From positions 1-47,282 of the forward strand of contig DASZWD010000050.1 in NCBI GenBank assembly GCA_035546775.1: DNA of 47,282 nucleotides, read 5' to 3'. This DNA is from Acidimicrobiales bacterium (GTDB lineage Bacteria; Actinomycetota; Acidimicrobiia; Acidimicrobiales; JACCXE01). Below the pieces are notes generated by a model. That model searched no databases. It was not told where the DNA came from and worked only from the letters and a program-made list of their open reading frames with translations. This document shows positions 24,675 to 32,608 of this stretch, one piece after another. Numbering within the stretch: position 1 is the stretch's first letter; each line of letters starts with the position of its first letter. The position numbers and the translations under genes are program-made.

Positions 24675-25835
24675 TTAGGTGAGTTCGGCGAGGCGGCGGG
24701 TGAGGAAGCGGCGTTCGGTGTCGTCGGCGGTGAGGTCGAGGGCGGCGCGGTAGGCGGCGGCGGCTTCGTCGGTGCGACCGAGGCGACGCAGGAGGTCGGC
24801 ACGCGCCGCGTGGAAGTAGCGGTAGCCGGCGAGGTCGAGTTCCTCGACGATGGCGAGGGCGGCCGCCGGCCCGTCGACTTCCGCCACCGCGATGGCGCGG
24901 TTGAGCTCGACGACGGGCGACTGCGTGAGCCGGGACAACTCGGCGTACAGCGCCGCGATCTGGGCCCAGTCGGGTTCGCGCGCGGCGTGCAGCGACGCGA
25001 TGGCGGCCTGTACGACGTAGGGACCGCGGCCGAGCAGCGCCAGCGCCCGGTCCAGTTCCTCTCGGCCACGTGCGATCTCCGCCGCGTCGTAGCGCGACCG
25101 ATCCTGGTCGGCGAGCGCGACCACGTCGCCCTTGTCGTCGTGGCGGGCGCGGCGCCGGGCGTGGAGCAGCAGCATCAAGGCGAACAAGCCGCGCACCTCG
25201 GGCTCGTCGGGCATCAGCTCGATGAGCGCCTCGCCGAGCAGCAACGCCTCCGTCGCCAGGTCGACCCGGCCGCTGTAGCCCTCGTTGAAGATCAAATAGA
25301 TGACGCCGAGCACCGCCGCCAGCCGGTCGGGCAGCAGGTGATCGGGCGGGACGCGGAACGGGATGCCGGCGGCGCGGATCTTGCGCTTCGCCCGCACCAG
25401 GCGCTGCGCCATGGTCGGTTCGGCGACGAGGAAGGCGCGGGCGATGTCCTCGGTCGACAGGCCGCCGAGGGTGCGCAGCACCAGCGCCACCTGGGCGTCG
25501 AGGGCGAGCGCCGGATGGCAGCAGGCGAAGATCAGCTCGAGTCGCTCGTCGCGGATGGCGGAATCAGGCGTCATGTCGGCGTGGTCGTCGCTCACGAGCA
25601 GGTGCGCTTTGTCGGCGAAGCGGCGTTCGCGGTTGATGCGGTTGACGGCGCGGTTGCGCGCCGTGGCCACCAGCCACGCCCGCGGGTTGTCGGGCGCGCC
25701 GTCGCGGGGCCAGCGTTCGGCCGCAATGGCGAAGGCCTCCTGGACGGCCTCCTCGGCGAGGTCGAAGGCGCCGTGGAGGCCGACCAGCGTGGCGACGACT
25801 CGCCCCCACTGCTCGCGGTAGACGCGTTCGAGAAT
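24675..25835 (-). CDS. ECF sigma factor (ECF42/DUF6596 type), apparent ATT start
   Basis: About 386 aa. Region 2 ([50 protein letters not shown]) and region 4 ([25 protein letters not shown]) are followed by the long C-terminal extension of the ECF42 family ([26 protein letters not shown]). The conserved N-terminus lies upstream of the first GTG (25670), but no ATG, GTG or TTG is in frame there. GGAG at 8-nt spacing points to ATT at 25835-25833. It is coupled to the YCII gene, whose stop is 2 nt before, as is usual for this family. Confidence 0.8.
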   Translation of the reverse strand: MLERVYREQWGRVVATLVGLHGAFDLAEEAVQEAFAIAAERWPRDGAPDNPRAWLVATARNRAVNRINRERRFADKAHLLVSDDHADMTPDSAIRDERLELIFACCHPALALDAQVALVLRTLGGLSTEDIARAFLVAEPTMAQRLVRAKRKIRAAGIPFRVPPDHLLPDRLAAVLGVIYLIFNEGYSGRVDLATEALLLGEALIELMPDEPEVRGLFALMLLLHARRRARHDDKGDVVALADQDRSRYDAAEIARGREELDRALALLGRGPYVVQAAIASLHAAREPDWAQIAALYAELSRLTQSPVVELNRAIAVAEVDGPAAALAIVEELDLAGYRYFHAARADLLRRLGRTDEAAAAYRAALDLTADDTERRFLTRRLAELT

Positions 25836-25837
25836 CC

Positions 25838-26197
25838 CTAGTACTCCATAACCGGCCGGACTTCGACGGCGCCGCCGAGGCGCGCCGCCGGGATGCGCGC
25901 CGCGAGTTCGATGGCGGCGTCGAGGTCGGCGGCGTCGAACAGCAGGTACCCGTTGATTGCTTCTTTCATCTCGACGAACGGGCCGTCGGTGGTCAGGGTC
26001 TTGCCGTTCTCGACGCGCACGGTCGTGGCCGTCTCCGGGGCGTCGAGTCCGTGGCCCGGCGTCACCCCCGGCGTCTGGTTGAGCGCGCCGTAGTCGGCGT
26101 ACACCTGCTGCTGCTCGGCTTCGGACAGCGTCGCCCAGGCCTCGGGGTCACGCGGCGTCGGCGCCGAGCCCTGGTGGATCAAAAGCATGTACTTCAT
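25838..26197 (-). CDS. YCII-related (DGPF) protein paired with the ECF sigma factor
   Basis: 119-aa ferredoxin-like-fold protein of the YCII/DGPF family: [10 protein letters not shown] start, [16 protein letters not shown] (the DGPF motif) and C-terminal V-E-V-R-P-V-M-E-Y. Proteins of this family regularly sit next to ECF42 sigma factors and may sense or modulate them; the mechanism is not established. ATG 26197 is preceded by a strong SD AAGGAGGAAC; the longer frame to 26365 lacks such a site. Its stop is 2 nt before the putative ATT start of the sigma gene. Confidence 0.88.
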   Translation of the reverse strand: MKYMLLIHQGSAPTPRDPEAWATLSEAEQQQVYADYGALNQTPGVTPGHGLDAPETATTVRVENGKTLTTDGPFVEMKEAINGYLLFDAADLDAAIELAARIPAARLGGAVEVRPVMEY

Positions 26198-26382
26198 GGC
26201 GTTCCTCCTTGGGAGATGTTTGCCCAAGAGACAAACGGCGCTGGGCGAGATCGACACGTCGCCGGAAAAAAAGTTGAGGAACCGGTGCAACCGGGTCACA
26301 GGATCTGACCCGTTCGCGCTACGTGGTCTCGGGACTTTCGTACCGATTTGGTCATCAGTCGACACTGAGGCGACGCACCTCG
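26198..26382. promoter_or_regulatory. Divergent promoter region with two inverted repeats
   Basis: 185-bp gap between the YCII-sigma pair (minus) and the hybrid kinase (plus). A perfect 7-bp inverted repeat CGGGTCA-N7-TGACCCG lies at 26292-26312. A second one, CTTGGG (26208-26213) with CCCAAG (26223-26228), abuts the YCII Shine-Dalgarno on the minus strand and could hide it. A run of seven A at about 26270 precedes the first repeat. No small gene is evident. Confidence 0.45.
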
Positions 26383-28920
26383 ATGATTGCCACCGTTCAG
26401 CAAACGCTCACCGCCACTCGCTACGCCAATCTCGGCGTCTTCGTCGTCCTCACGGCGGCGTGCATGTGGCACTGGCTGCGGGGGCACCGGCGCAACATGC
26501 GCTTCGCCGCCGCCGCCTTCGGCACGCTCACCCTGCTGCAGACGCTGAGCCTGGCGCTCACCCAGGCGGCGGCGCAGCACCTTTTCGTGTGGATCGCCAA
26601 GGGCGTGCTCGTCATCTTCGTGCTCTTCCCCTACTTCCTCCACCTGTTCGCCACCAGCTTCGGGCGGTCGCTGGTGGTCGAACGGTGGGCCGCCCGGCTG
26701 ACGACGGCGGTCGTCGTCGGGTGGACGATTCTGCTGCCGCGCTTCCCACTGCCCGGCCAACCCATCGCGTGGACGTTCAACGCCTACCGGATCGCGATCC
26801 TCGTGCAGTGGACGGTGTTGTTCGCGTCGATCGCGGCGCGCATGTGGCTCGACAGCCGCGGCGAGGCGACGGTGCCGCGGCGGCGCATGCAGGTGCTGTC
26901 GCTGGCCGCCGGCACGATGATGGCAGCGACGCTGTTGTCGGGAGTCGCCAAAACGCCCCAGACGCTCGACTTCATCCTGGTGACGCAGCTGATGTTCCTC
27001 GGCGCCACGATCATGTTCCTCATCGGCCTGTTGCCGCCGCGCTGGATGGTCGACCTGTGGCGCCGTCCGGAGAGTCGCGCCTTTCAAGACGCGATGGGTG
27101 CGCTGTTCCGCGCACAAACGCAAACCGACATGGCGGCGGTGCTGTTACCGCCGTGTGTACGCGTCGTCGGCGCCGGCGGCGGTTCGTTCATCGCCCGCGA
27201 CGGGCGCGTGCTCGGCGAGTACGGGCGCACCGACAGTGCAGTGTCCACCGCGCACCGGTTCGAGCTGAAGACGGGCACGCTCGTCATCTGGACGAGCGCG
27301 TACGCGCCGTTCTTCGGGCCCGGTGAGTTCCGCCTCATCGACGGCCTCGGCGCTTTCGCCGACATCGCCATGGAGCGCGGCGCACTCCAGGAACGACTCA
27401 CGGTCGCGTTGGGCGAGGCCCAGGAGGCGTCGCGCATGAAGTCGGCGTTCCTCGCCAATCTCAGCCACGAGATCCGCACGCCGATGAACGGCGTGACCGG
27501 CATGCTGGGCCTGCTGCTCGACACCGGGCTCGACCAGCAGCAACGCGACTACGCCGAGACGATGGCAGGCTCGGTCGAGAGCCTCAGTTCGATCATCGAC
27601 GACGTGCTCGACTTCTCCAAGATCGAAGCGGGCAAGCTCACCCTCGACAGCGGGCCATTCGACCTGCGCTTCGCCGTCGACGCCGCCGTCAGCATTTTCG
27701 CCGGGCGGGCCCACGAAAAGGGCGTCGAGTTGATCACCCACTTCGACGCTGACGTGGCCGACGTCGTCGTCGGCGACCGCCTGCGCCTGCGTCAAGTGCT
27801 GTCGAACCTCATCGCCAACGCCATCAAGTTCACCGAAGGCGGCGAAGTGGTCGTGCGCGTGAGCAACGCTGAGGGCGACGGCGTCCGCTTCGACGTGCGC
27901 GACGACGGCATCGGTATCGCGCCGGAGCAACAGTCGCTGCTGTTCGAGCCCTTCACCCAGGCCGATTCGTCGACGACGCGCCGCTACGGCGGCACCGGCC
28001 TCGGTCTCGCCATCTGCCGCCAGCTCGTGGAGCTCATGCAAGGCGAGATCCACCTCGAGAGCAGCCTGGGGCACGGCTCCACGTTCTCCTTCGTCGTACC
28101 GCTGGCGCCGGCGCGCCGCGCCGAGCCGGCCCGCCGCGTCACGTTGCCCCCCATGCGGGTGCTCGTCGTCGGTAGCCGCGCCTCGCTGCGCGACGCGCTC
28201 GCCGACGCGCTACGACACTGGTCGCTCAGCGTCGAATGCGCGAGCGGCATGGCTTACGCGCGCGACGCCCTCGCCGCCCGCAGCTTCGACGTCGTCATGG
28301 TCGACACGGAACTCGACGACGCGTCACACGTCGACGCCCTGACCGAACTGCGCCGCGCCGGACGCGTGCGCGTGATCGGGCTCAGCCCGGCACACGAACG
28401 AGGCGATGCCGCGCTCGCCAACGCCTGGCTGTCCAAACCGCTGCGGCACGCCACCGTGCGCGACTGCCTCGCCTTCGTCATCACCGACGCGCCGGCGCGG
28501 ACCGAGTCCACCGACGCCGCCAAGCCGCCTTCGCAGCCCGCGAGCGCCGGCCGTGTGCTCGTGGTCGAAGACAACGCCGTCAACCGCAAGGTCGCCGTCG
28601 CCCTGCTCGACAAGCTCGGCTATGCCGTCGACACCGCCATCGACGGCGTCGAAGCGCTCGAAGCGCTCAGCCGCTCGCAGTACGACGTGGTGCTGATGGA
28701 TTGCCAGATGCCGCGCATGGACGGGTACGAGGCCACCGCCGAGATCCGCCGGCGCGAGACCGACCGGCACACGCCGATCGTCGCCATGACGGCGTCAGCC
28801 ATGGCAACAGATCGTGAACGCTGCCTCGCCGAAGGCATGGACGACTACCTCGCGAAGCCGATCGACCGCACCGCGCTGTCGAACGCGTTGCGGCGCTGCA
28901 TGGGCGCGGCGGCGACCTGA
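26383..28920 (+). CDS. Membrane hybrid histidine kinase with pseudo-receiver and receiver
   Basis: 845-aa sensor. Residues ~1-235 contain about seven hydrophobic segments (7TM-type input). A GAF-like region (~245-350) follows, then HisKA with His362 ([13 protein letters not shown]), HATPase ([25 protein letters not shown]), a receiver-like domain lacking the acidic pair (V-V-G-S-R) and a complete C-terminal receiver with Asp773 (V-V-L-M-D-C-Q-M-P). Such kinases signal through phosphorelay to an HPt protein, none of which is nearby. Start ATG 26383; GTG 26323 would add 20 residues. Stimulus unknown. Confidence 0.87.
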   Translation: MIATVQQTLTATRYANLGVFVVLTAACMWHWLRGHRRNMRFAAAAFGTLTLLQTLSLALTQAAAQHLFVWIAKGVLVIFVLFPYFLHLFATSFGRSLVVERWAARLTTAVVVGWTILLPRFPLPGQPIAWTFNAYRIAILVQWTVLFASIAARMWLDSRGEATVPRRRMQVLSLAAGTMMAATLLSGVAKTPQTLDFILVTQLMFLGATIMFLIGLLPPRWMVDLWRRPESRAFQDAMGALFRAQTQTDMAAVLLPPCVRVVGAGGGSFIARDGRVLGEYGRTDSAVSTAHRFELKTGTLVIWTSAYAPFFGPGEFRLIDGLGAFADIAMERGALQERLTVALGEAQEASRMKSAFLANLSHEIRTPMNGVTGMLGLLLDTGLDQQQRDYAETMAGSVESLSSIIDDVLDFSKIEAGKLTLDSGPFDLRFAVDAAVSIFAGRAHEKGVELITHFDADVADVVVGDRLRLRQVLSNLIANAIKFTEGGEVVVRVSNAEGDGVRFDVRDDGIGIAPEQQSLLFEPFTQADSSTTRRYGGTGLGLAICRQLVELMQGEIHLESSLGHGSTFSFVVPLAPARRAEPARRVTLPPMRVLVVGSRASLRDALADALRHWSLSVECASGMAYARDALAARSFDVVMVDTELDDASHVDALTELRRAGRVRVIGLSPAHERGDAALANAWLSKPLRHATVRDCLAFVITDAPARTESTDAAKPPSQPASAGRVLVVEDNAVNRKVAVALLDKLGYAVDTAIDGVEALEALSRSQYDVVLMDCQMPRMDGYEATAEIRRRETDRHTPIVAMTASAMATDRERCLAEGMDDYLAKPIDRTALSNALRRCMGAAAT

Positions 28921-28933
28921 TCGCAGGCGGCGA

Positions 28934-28953
28934 ATCTGGGTGAATTCCCAGAT
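28934..28953 (+). terminator. Stem-loop after the hybrid kinase gene
   Basis: ATCTGGG, six-base loop, CCCAGAT, 13 nt after the stop. Seven perfect base pairs; no T-run. A further GCCCGG-N5-CCGGGC stem at 28998-29014 lies in the leader of the next gene. Confidence 0.45.
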
Positions 28954-29040
28954 AGCGCTCACGCCCGTCAGAGGTTCGGAACCGATCCTTGTCCTGTGCC
29001 CGGAACGACCGGGCGCACCGATCAAGGAGTTATCCGAACC

Positions 29041-29523
29041 ATGAACCCCCTCCGCAAGGCGGTAATCGGCGGCGCTCTCGTGGTCTCGACGATGGCGGGT
29101 GGCGCATTCGGCGCGGCTCTCATCAACGGGTCCGCGTCGGCCGCGACCAACACCACCACCACCGCTCCCAGCTCCACCAACGGCACCGCCACTCCGAGTG
29201 GGCAGGCGCCGCCGAACTTCGACCCGAGCCAGGCGCACCACGTTGCCAACGGCATCACCGAGACGCTGCTCACCGGCACGGACGCCGAGAAGGCCACGGC
29301 CGCGGCGCTCAAGGCCGTGCCCGGCGGCACGATCCAGCGGGTCGAGACCGACGCCGACGGTGATGCCTACGAGGCGCACATGCTCGACGCCTCGGGCAAC
29401 CCCGTCACCGTGAAGTTCGACAAGGACTTCAACGTGACCTCGACCGAGTCCGGCCCCGCCGGCGGCATGGGTCACGGTGGTGGCGGTCAGCCCCCGGCGG
29501 CGTCCACCTCGCCGACGGCCTAG
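29041..29523 (+). CDS. Small secreted PepSY-like protein
   Basis: 160-aa exported protein. A signal segment covers residues 1-35 (basic start, hydrophobic core, A-S-A-A-T), followed by a Thr/Ser/Pro linker. Residues ~58-145 resemble a PepSY-like domain: E-K-A-T-A-A-A-L-K-A-V-P-G-G-T-I-Q-R-V-E-T-D-A-D-G-D-A-Y-E-A-H then V-T-V-K-F-D-K-D-F-N-V-T. The tail is Gly/His-rich (G-M-G-H-G-G-G-G-Q). Such proteins may inhibit peptidases or bind surface polymers; function here unknown. AAGGAG lies 12 nt before ATG 29041. An earlier in-frame GTG at 28996 lacks a good SD. Confidence 0.72.
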   Translation: MNPLRKAVIGGALVVSTMAGGAFGAALINGSASAATNTTTTAPSSTNGTATPSGQAPPNFDPSQAHHVANGITETLLTGTDAEKATAAALKAVPGGTIQRVETDADGDAYEAHMLDASGNPVTVKFDKDFNVTSTESGPAGGMGHGGGGQPPAASTSPTA

Positions 29524-29545
29524 TCCCAGCAACAACAATGAGAGG

Positions 29546-30391
29546 GTGACCACCGCGTTCGTCCTCTCCGGAGGTGCGAGCCTCGGCTCGGTCCAGGTCG
29601 GCATGCTGCTGGCCTTGGCCGAGCGGGGCGAGCGCCCCGACATGATCGTCGGGACCTCCGTCGGTGCGATCAACGGCGCGTGGATTGCTTCCCGCCCGGA
29701 TTTCGTCGGCGTGCAAGCACTCGCCGACCTGTGGTCGTCGCTCAAAGCGCGCGACGTGTTCCCACGCCAGCTCGGCCAGGGACTGCTCGGTTTCGTCGGC
29801 CGCCGCCAAAGCCTGGTGTCGGCTGCGGGGTTGCGGCGACTCATCAGCGCCCATCTCGACTTCGCACGCCTCGAGGACGCACCGATCCCGCTGCACGTCG
29901 TGGCGACGGATCTGCTGACGGGCAAGGACTCCCGCTTGTCGACGGGCGACGCCCTCGAAGCGATCACCGCCAGCGCCAGCATCCCGAGCGTGTTCCCGCC
30001 GGTCATGATCGACGGCAAGGCGCTCATCGACGGCGGCGTGGTCAACAACACGCCGATCGCCGATGCGGTTGACCTCGGCGCCGACGTCGTGTGGGTGCTG
30101 CCCACCGGCTACGCCTGCTCGCTCGACAAACCGCCCCGCGGCGCCTTGTCCATTGCCCTCCATGCCTTGACGTTGACGATCAACCAGCGTCTCGCCGTCG
30201 ACGTCGCCCGCTACGAGTCGGTCGTCGACCTGCGCCTCATCCCGCCGCTGTGCCCGATCGCCACGACGCCGCTCGACTTTTCCCACACCCGCGAACTGAT
30301 TGACGCGTCATATGCGTGGACGCAGAAGTGGCTCGCCGGCAAGCACCCGTGGACGGGCCAGGCGAAGCTGCTGGCGCTGCACGAGCACTAG
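29546..30391 (+). CDS. Patatin-like phospholipase
   Basis: 281-aa lipid acyl hydrolase starting at GTG 29546 (V-T-T-A-F-V-L-S-G-G). The oxyanion-hole motif S-G-G-A-S-L-G, the nucleophile elbow G-T-S-V-G (Ser ~residue 40) and the catalytic Asp in D-G-G-V-V-N-N (~residue 166) are all present, giving a complete Ser-Asp dyad. No signal peptide, so it probably acts in the cytoplasm or on the inner membrane face. The TMEM175-like channel gene begins 9 nt after its stop, so the two may be co-expressed. Lipid substrate unknown. Confidence 0.9.
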   Translation: MTTAFVLSGGASLGSVQVGMLLALAERGERPDMIVGTSVGAINGAWIASRPDFVGVQALADLWSSLKARDVFPRQLGQGLLGFVGRRQSLVSAAGLRRLISAHLDFARLEDAPIPLHVVATDLLTGKDSRLSTGDALEAITASASIPSVFPPVMIDGKALIDGGVVNNTPIADAVDLGADVVWVLPTGYACSLDKPPRGALSIALHALTLTINQRLAVDVARYESVVDLRLIPPLCPIATTPLDFSHTRELIDASYAWTQKWLAGKHPWTGQAKLLALHEH

Positions 30392-30400
30392 AACTGCGGC

Positions 30401-30973
30401 GTGCACAAGGGGCGGATGGAAGCGTTCAGCGACGGCGTGATCGCGATCCTGATCACGATCATGGTGCTGGAACTGCACGTGCCGAAGGGCCAGGACCTCC
30501 ACGCCCTGCGCCCGCTCGTACCGGTGTTCTTCAGCTACGTGTTGAGCTTCGTGTACCTCGGCATCTACTGGAACAACCACCACCACCTGTTGCACGCGAC
30601 GACGCACGTGAGCGGCGGCATCCTGTGGGCCAACCTGCATCTGCTGTTCTGGCTGTCGCTGTTCCCGTTCGTGACGGAGTGGATGGGCGAGAACCACTTC
30701 GCCCGCACGCCGGCCGCCGTCTACGGCGTCGTCGCCCTCGGTGCGGCCCTCGCCTACTACTTGCTGCAGACGATGATCGTGCGCGTCGACGGACACGACT
30801 CGGTCCTCGCCGCCGCACTCGGGCGCGACCTCAAGGGCAAGGCGTCGCCCGTGCTGTACGCGTCGGCGATTCCACTGGCGTTCGTGAACCATTGGATCGC
30901 GGTGGCGCTGTACGTCACCGTGGCGCTGATCTGGCTGATCCCCGATCGGCGCCTCGAGCGCCAGTTCGTTTGA
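30401..30973 (+). CDS. TMEM175/DUF1211-family membrane protein, putative potassium channel
   Basis: 190-aa integral membrane protein with the family signature R-M-E-A-F-S-D-G-V-I-A-I (R-x3-F-S-D) near residue 5 in the first helix, several further hydrophobic segments and a W-N-N-H-H-H-L-L cluster after the third. Bacterial members form tetrameric K+-selective channels. GTG start at 30401 (M-H-K-G-R-M-E). Convergent with the nitrite reductase gene; the gap is 19 nt. Confidence 0.85.
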   Translation: MHKGRMEAFSDGVIAILITIMVLELHVPKGQDLHALRPLVPVFFSYVLSFVYLGIYWNNHHHLLHATTHVSGGILWANLHLLFWLSLFPFVTEWMGENHFARTPAAVYGVVALGAALAYYLLQTMIVRVDGHDSVLAAALGRDLKGKASPVLYASAIPLAFVNHWIAVALYVTVALIWLIPDRRLERQFV

Positions 30974-30992
30974 CGGCGTTCGCGTCGTTACC

Positions 30993-32471
30993 TCAGTGAC
31001 TCATCGGAGCGGCGTCGCCGACTTGGAATAGCCCGAGCGCGCCCTTCATGACGTTGGCGAACTTGTGCGTCACCATCGGATAGCTGCCGTCGTCGTCGAG
31101 GGTGAACTCGACGAAGCCGCCCTGGGCCGGCTGGAGGTCGAGCGCCTGCGAACCGCCGTGACCCGGACCCGGGCGCAACGTGTAGTCGCCTTCCTTGTAG
31201 ACGGTGTCGAAGATCGTGCCCACGATGTGGAACGACGAGTTCTCCGACGGTCCGGCGTCGAGGACCCACACCCGCACGCGATCGCCGGCGTTGACCTTGA
31301 TCGGCGAAAACTTGTACTGATTCACGTAGCCGTTGAAGACCACGGCGTCCGGCTTGACCGCCTGCATCTTCGCCAGGTCGCCCGGCTGACCCTGCGGACC
31401 GAGGTAGAGCTCGGACTGCACCATGACGTACTCGTGGTCGACGGGGTCGAGCGCCGGTGGGTCGATGATGACGGCGCCGTACATGCCGTTGCCGATGTGG
31501 TGCAGCGCGGGGGCGGTGCCGCAGTGGTACATGAAGATGCCGGCGTAGCCGGCCTTGAACTGGTACACGAGCGACTCACCCGGATTGATCGTGCGCATCT
31601 GGACGCTCGGCGAAACCTTCGAGGCGTGGAAGTCGATCGAGTGGCCCATCGTGCCGTCGTTCACCAGCGTCACGTTGAACACGTCGCCGACCTTGCCGCG
31701 CAGCGTCGGGCCGGGAACCTGATCGTTGAACGTCCACATCAGCTGCTTCACGCCCGGCGCCACTTCCATCAGCTTGTCGGTGGTGTGGAACGTGACGTCG
31801 TGAACCGAGCCGCCGTCACTCGGCTGCAACGTCGGGTCGAACGCGTGCCAGTTCGCCTTGGGCATGGCGTTGAAATCGATGGTGGCGTCCTTGGCGGCGG
31901 ATCCCTTTGTCGCCGTGGCGGTCGCCACGTTGCCGACGTGCAGCATGGCGGTCATGCCGGCGGCCTCGTGACCGGGAACGGCGCAGAACATCGTGTACAT
32001 CCCGGGCGCCAGGCCCGCGAGTGACAGCTTGGCCGAGTCGCCGGGCTTCAGCATGGCGGTGGCCGCCGTCTGACCCTTGATGGCGAGGTTGTGCTCGACG
32101 GTGCCGCCGTTGGTCACCGTAAGGGTGGCGCCTTCGGCGACCGTGACGGTGTTCGGCGTGAGGGCGAACTCGCTGAGCTTCACCTTCGCGGTGGCCGGCA
32201 ACGACTGCGACGAAGTGCCCGTCGAGGGTGCCGACGCGCGACCCGTCGTATGCCGGATCGCCGCGTAACCCGCGACCAGCGCGACGAGCATCGCCATGAC
32301 GGCGAGGCCGATCGTGAACAGCATCCACGCGCCTTGCACGTCGCGCCCGTGGTCGATCTCGTCTCGGAGCGCGCGGAGTTGGGTTTCGACCTCCGGGGCG
32401 TTGCCGGTGCCGGTGCTGTTGCCGGCGCCGTTGTTTCCGTCGCGGCGCGGCGGAAGTGCGGTCTGCGTCAT
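30993..32471 (-). CDS. nirK: Membrane-anchored copper nitrite reductase with extra N-terminal cupredoxin
   Basis: 492-aa enzyme likely reducing nitrite to NO on the outer face of the membrane. A transmembrane segment at ~48-72 is followed by a cupredoxin domain with a type 1 site (His127, Cys163, His168, Met173). The two-domain NirK core follows. Its type 1 ligands are His277, Cys317, His325 and Met330; the type 2 ligands are His282, His316 and His469. The catalytic pair is Asp280 (H-S-I-D-F-H) and His415 (S-F-H-I-V-G). The spacing matches NirK. The fused cupredoxin may pass electrons directly. ATG 32471 has a strong SD GAGGAGG; longer in-frame starts run into the regulator. Divergent from the HTH-Nudix gene. 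Confidence 0.88.
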   Translation of the reverse strand: MTQTALPPRRDGNNGAGNSTGTGNAPEVETQLRALRDEIDHGRDVQGAWMLFTIGLAVMAMLVALVAGYAAIRHTTGRASAPSTGTSSQSLPATAKVKLSEFALTPNTVTVAEGATLTVTNGGTVEHNLAIKGQTAATAMLKPGDSAKLSLAGLAPGMYTMFCAVPGHEAAGMTAMLHVGNVATATATKGSAAKDATIDFNAMPKANWHAFDPTLQPSDGGSVHDVTFHTTDKLMEVAPGVKQLMWTFNDQVPGPTLRGKVGDVFNVTLVNDGTMGHSIDFHASKVSPSVQMRTINPGESLVYQFKAGYAGIFMYHCGTAPALHHIGNGMYGAVIIDPPALDPVDHEYVMVQSELYLGPQGQPGDLAKMQAVKPDAVVFNGYVNQYKFSPIKVNAGDRVRVWVLDAGPSENSSFHIVGTIFDTVYKEGDYTLRPGPGHGGSQALDLQPAQGGFVEFTLDDDGSYPMVTHKFANVMKGALGLFQVGDAAPMSH

Positions 32472-32566
32472 CGAGGGCCTCCTCGTTCGTTCGTATAGCC
32501 ATCGTCGGTTGCCGCCCCGCGGCGAGGTAGGGGCCGCAGGTCCCAGGTGGCGGGCCAAACGACCCT

Positions 32567-32590
32567 TATCTCCACCACAAGGTGGAAATA
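32567..32590. promoter_or_regulatory. Inverted-repeat operator between nirK and its putative regulator
   Basis: TATCTCCACC (32567-32576), ACAA, GGTGGAAATA (32581-32590): 10-bp arms with one mismatch. It is 96 nt upstream of the nirK ATG and 18 nt upstream of the regulator ATG (32609), the position expected for an operator of a divergent, autoregulated pair. Confidence 0.6.
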
Positions 32591-32608
32591 TCCGTACCGT
32601 CACGGGTG

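Noticed and set aside
28971-28984. GGTTCGGAACC as a tRNA T-arm
   Set aside because: No acceptor stem, anticodon arm or CCA region around it; just a short palindrome in a leader.
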